Positions 62,321-64,000 of a DNA stretch of 64,000 nucleotides are shown piece by piece (the stretch's first letter is position 1; each line of letters starts with the position of its first letter). Source of the DNA: Hemibagrus wyckioides (taxonomy: Eukaryota > Chordata > Actinopteri > Siluriformes > Bagridae); the NCBI RefSeq assembly GCF_019097595.1, contig NC_080722.1, positions 17,953,630 to 18,017,629 of the forward strand, given 5' to 3'. The notes beneath the pieces are model-generated. The model was not told the DNA's origin. It did no database searches and saw only the letters and a list, made by a program, of their open reading frames with translations. Position numbers and translations under genes: made by a program.

Positions 62321-63409
62321 GCTTTTGGAAGGTAGAAGGAAACTGGAGACCACTGAAGAGAGAAGGCACGCATGGAAACTAGGAAAACATGCATAAAATC
62401 TAACTTAAGCACAGGATCAAACCACGTATCCCGAAGCTGTGAGGCGGCTATGCTATTTCCAACACTTGACATTTTATAGAATTTCAGAAAACTACAGGCT
62501 TTCCTGCACCTAACCATATTTCTCTTCTGTATATTTCTCAATGGCAAGTCAAATTATAGCATTTTAGACAGATTATCAGAACTAACTAGCTTGTTTCAGA
62601 GCAGTTTGCTGTTGTTTAGGAAGTCTAAAACACTTGAGTAAAACACTGACATATGCGGTTATAGGAAAACAACCCACTTTGCCTGGGTGTCCATTAGGCC
62701 AATTTATCATTTTCCTATAACATTACAATCTATTGTGTTTTATTCCATACAGAAAGCCTTGTTAAAAAAGTCCAAAAAGTAAAAAGGGAAATATTGGCAT
62801 TTATAGATTCGTTTGTAGACACCTGTCTACACCTATGTTTATAACCCAATCTACTTATTCAAAAGCATAAGAAAACAAGATTTCACAATGGGGGCCTTTT
62901 GTCACCTATGTCCATTTGGTTGCTGTCCACTACATCGATGTGGAAAAAACAAATTATTTCAATCAGCTCTGTTTTGTTGACCAAATTTCTATGCATGTTT
63001 TAAAATCTTTTAAAACTCCCACTGTCAGCTGTTTGCTAAACCGGCTCTGTACCTCATGATCCTCTCAGGCAGTGGTAATAGTTGGTCTACTACACAGTCA
63101 TATGACTTCTTGTCAGTTATTTTCAGTATGTGGACACAATTCCTGAGAACTGTTTCACTTTTACACAGAATGTCTTTACAGCTTGTCTGTCATCATGTCT
63201 TTCCAAAACACTTGGTATACAAAAAGTGGGAGTGTATAAGTTAAAGTTTATTCTTTACTTAAGCACACAATAGAAATGAGAATAAAAATGCAATGGGGGG
63301 GGCATTTTGATATAAACCATTGACTCATGCTCATGTACATGAATACTGTGGACTGAAATATTTGTTTAAATAAATTTAGATATGTTGTGTGACAGGGTGG
63401 AGGGGTGGG
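62321..63409. other. Intergenic DNA, nothing recognised
   Basis: AT-rich, with only short open frames and a G run at 63294-63302. No repeat of known type is identified. Confidence 0.45.
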
Positions 63410-63660
63410 GAGAGAACGGTGGCTTAGTGGCTAGCCTCGCACCTCTACTCAAGTTTCCTACCCCGGTCCAAAGACATACGTTGTTAGCTGATTGGCATCT
63501 CTAAAATTGTCTGTAGCATGTGTGTGCATGGGTGTGAGCCCTGCAATGGATTGGCACCCACCCACAGTGTCACCCACCTTGTGCTCTAAGGATAGGATAT
63601 CCCCTGGGATAGGCTTTCTGGTTCGCAGTGTGTAGGAAATGCTGTACAAAAAATGGATGA
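63410..63660 (+). repeat. tRNA-type SINE, degenerate
   Basis: Begins GGTGGCTTAGTGGCTAGC, an A-box-like start, then CCCCGGTCCAAAGACATACG and TTGATTGGCATCTCT-type text, then CTGCAATGGATTGGCACCCA and GGGATAGGCTTTCTGG. Related in its tail to the fragment at 3128-3277. The order fits a fish SINE with a LINE-derived tail. It is truncated and diverged. Confidence 0.55.
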
Positions 63661-64000
63661 TGTGCACCAGACAAACATGTAAAAAATGCTTGTAAAACTT
63701 TATAGATGTGAGCAGAGCTTATTAGAATGGCAAGCCAGTCTTTGGATATTTGTTCAGGCTCTACTAAATCCAATGGTGTTTATTTTAAGCATTTCATTCT
63801 CATTATTACGAACATGTTTTCTGTTTCGAAAAGGCAATTGCAAAAAGGTAATGCCTTCTGGGTAAGTTTTGCTCTTGATATCGACAGTTATGTTTTCTCA
63901 TTTAATAAAACGATTAATGACTTGGAAGAGCAATGACTATGCAATGATTACAACTCTACAAGATACATGATGGTGCAATAGATTTCGGCTGGCTATAACC

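Overview
The window is nuclear DNA from a bony fish (teleost). Two intron-rich vertebrate genes face each other within it: myocardin (myocd, + strand, coding exons 29765-43713) and MAP kinase kinase 4 (map2k4, - strand, coding exons 50287-59828). The AT-rich intergenic sequence, dense microsatellites, Tc1/mariner fragments and a tRNA-type SINE ending in ATTCATTC repeats suggest a teleost, perhaps a catfish-like ostariophysan. That finer placement is inferred from repeat style only. There are no operons, prokaryotic genes, CRISPR arrays or tRNA/rRNA genes that I can see.

Layout. 1-29.4 kb is the long 5' flank of myocd. It holds repeats, several Tc1 remnants, a roughly 306-bp macro-repeat rich in GA/GACA (16.0-16.86 kb), MEF2-type sites that could belong to enhancers, and one Asn/Ser-rich open frame built of 14-codon repeats (10.14-10.56 kb) that may be an exon of an unrecognised gene. 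29.4-46.6 kb is myocd: 14 coding exons whose lengths add to 2985 nt (994 aa plus stop), then a probable 2.9-kb 3' UTR. 46.7-47.6 kb holds interspersed repeats between the genes. 48.6-59.83 kb is map2k4: 11 constitutive coding exons adding to 1209 nt (402 aa plus stop), plus two in-phase microexon candidates (33 and 36 nt) in its first intron. 60.3-62.3 kb is a nest of transposons inside TA repeats, including a full-length Tc1 element whose transposase frame is open and has all three catalytic acidic residues. 62.3-64 kb has only repeats and unassigned sequence.

Biology. Myocardin is a nuclear coactivator of SRF that drives cardiac and smooth-muscle genes. MKK4 is the dual-specificity kinase that activates JNK and p38. 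They are near neighbours on human 17p as I remember it, but here they are convergent, so the synteny is old and the orientation changed. The most notable points are: a canonical second RPEL motif in this fish myocardin, where mammalian myocardin is degenerate; two candidate microexons inserted immediately before the MKK4 docking site, one encoding a CWRC motif; the selection-like codon pattern of the 42-bp repeat ORF; and the apparently intact Tc1 transposon about 0.5 kb upstream of the map2k4 start codon. Exon calls rest on reading the protein in frame across GT-AG junctions and comparing it with remembered mammalian proteins. UTRs, promoters, enhancers and repeat family names are weaker.
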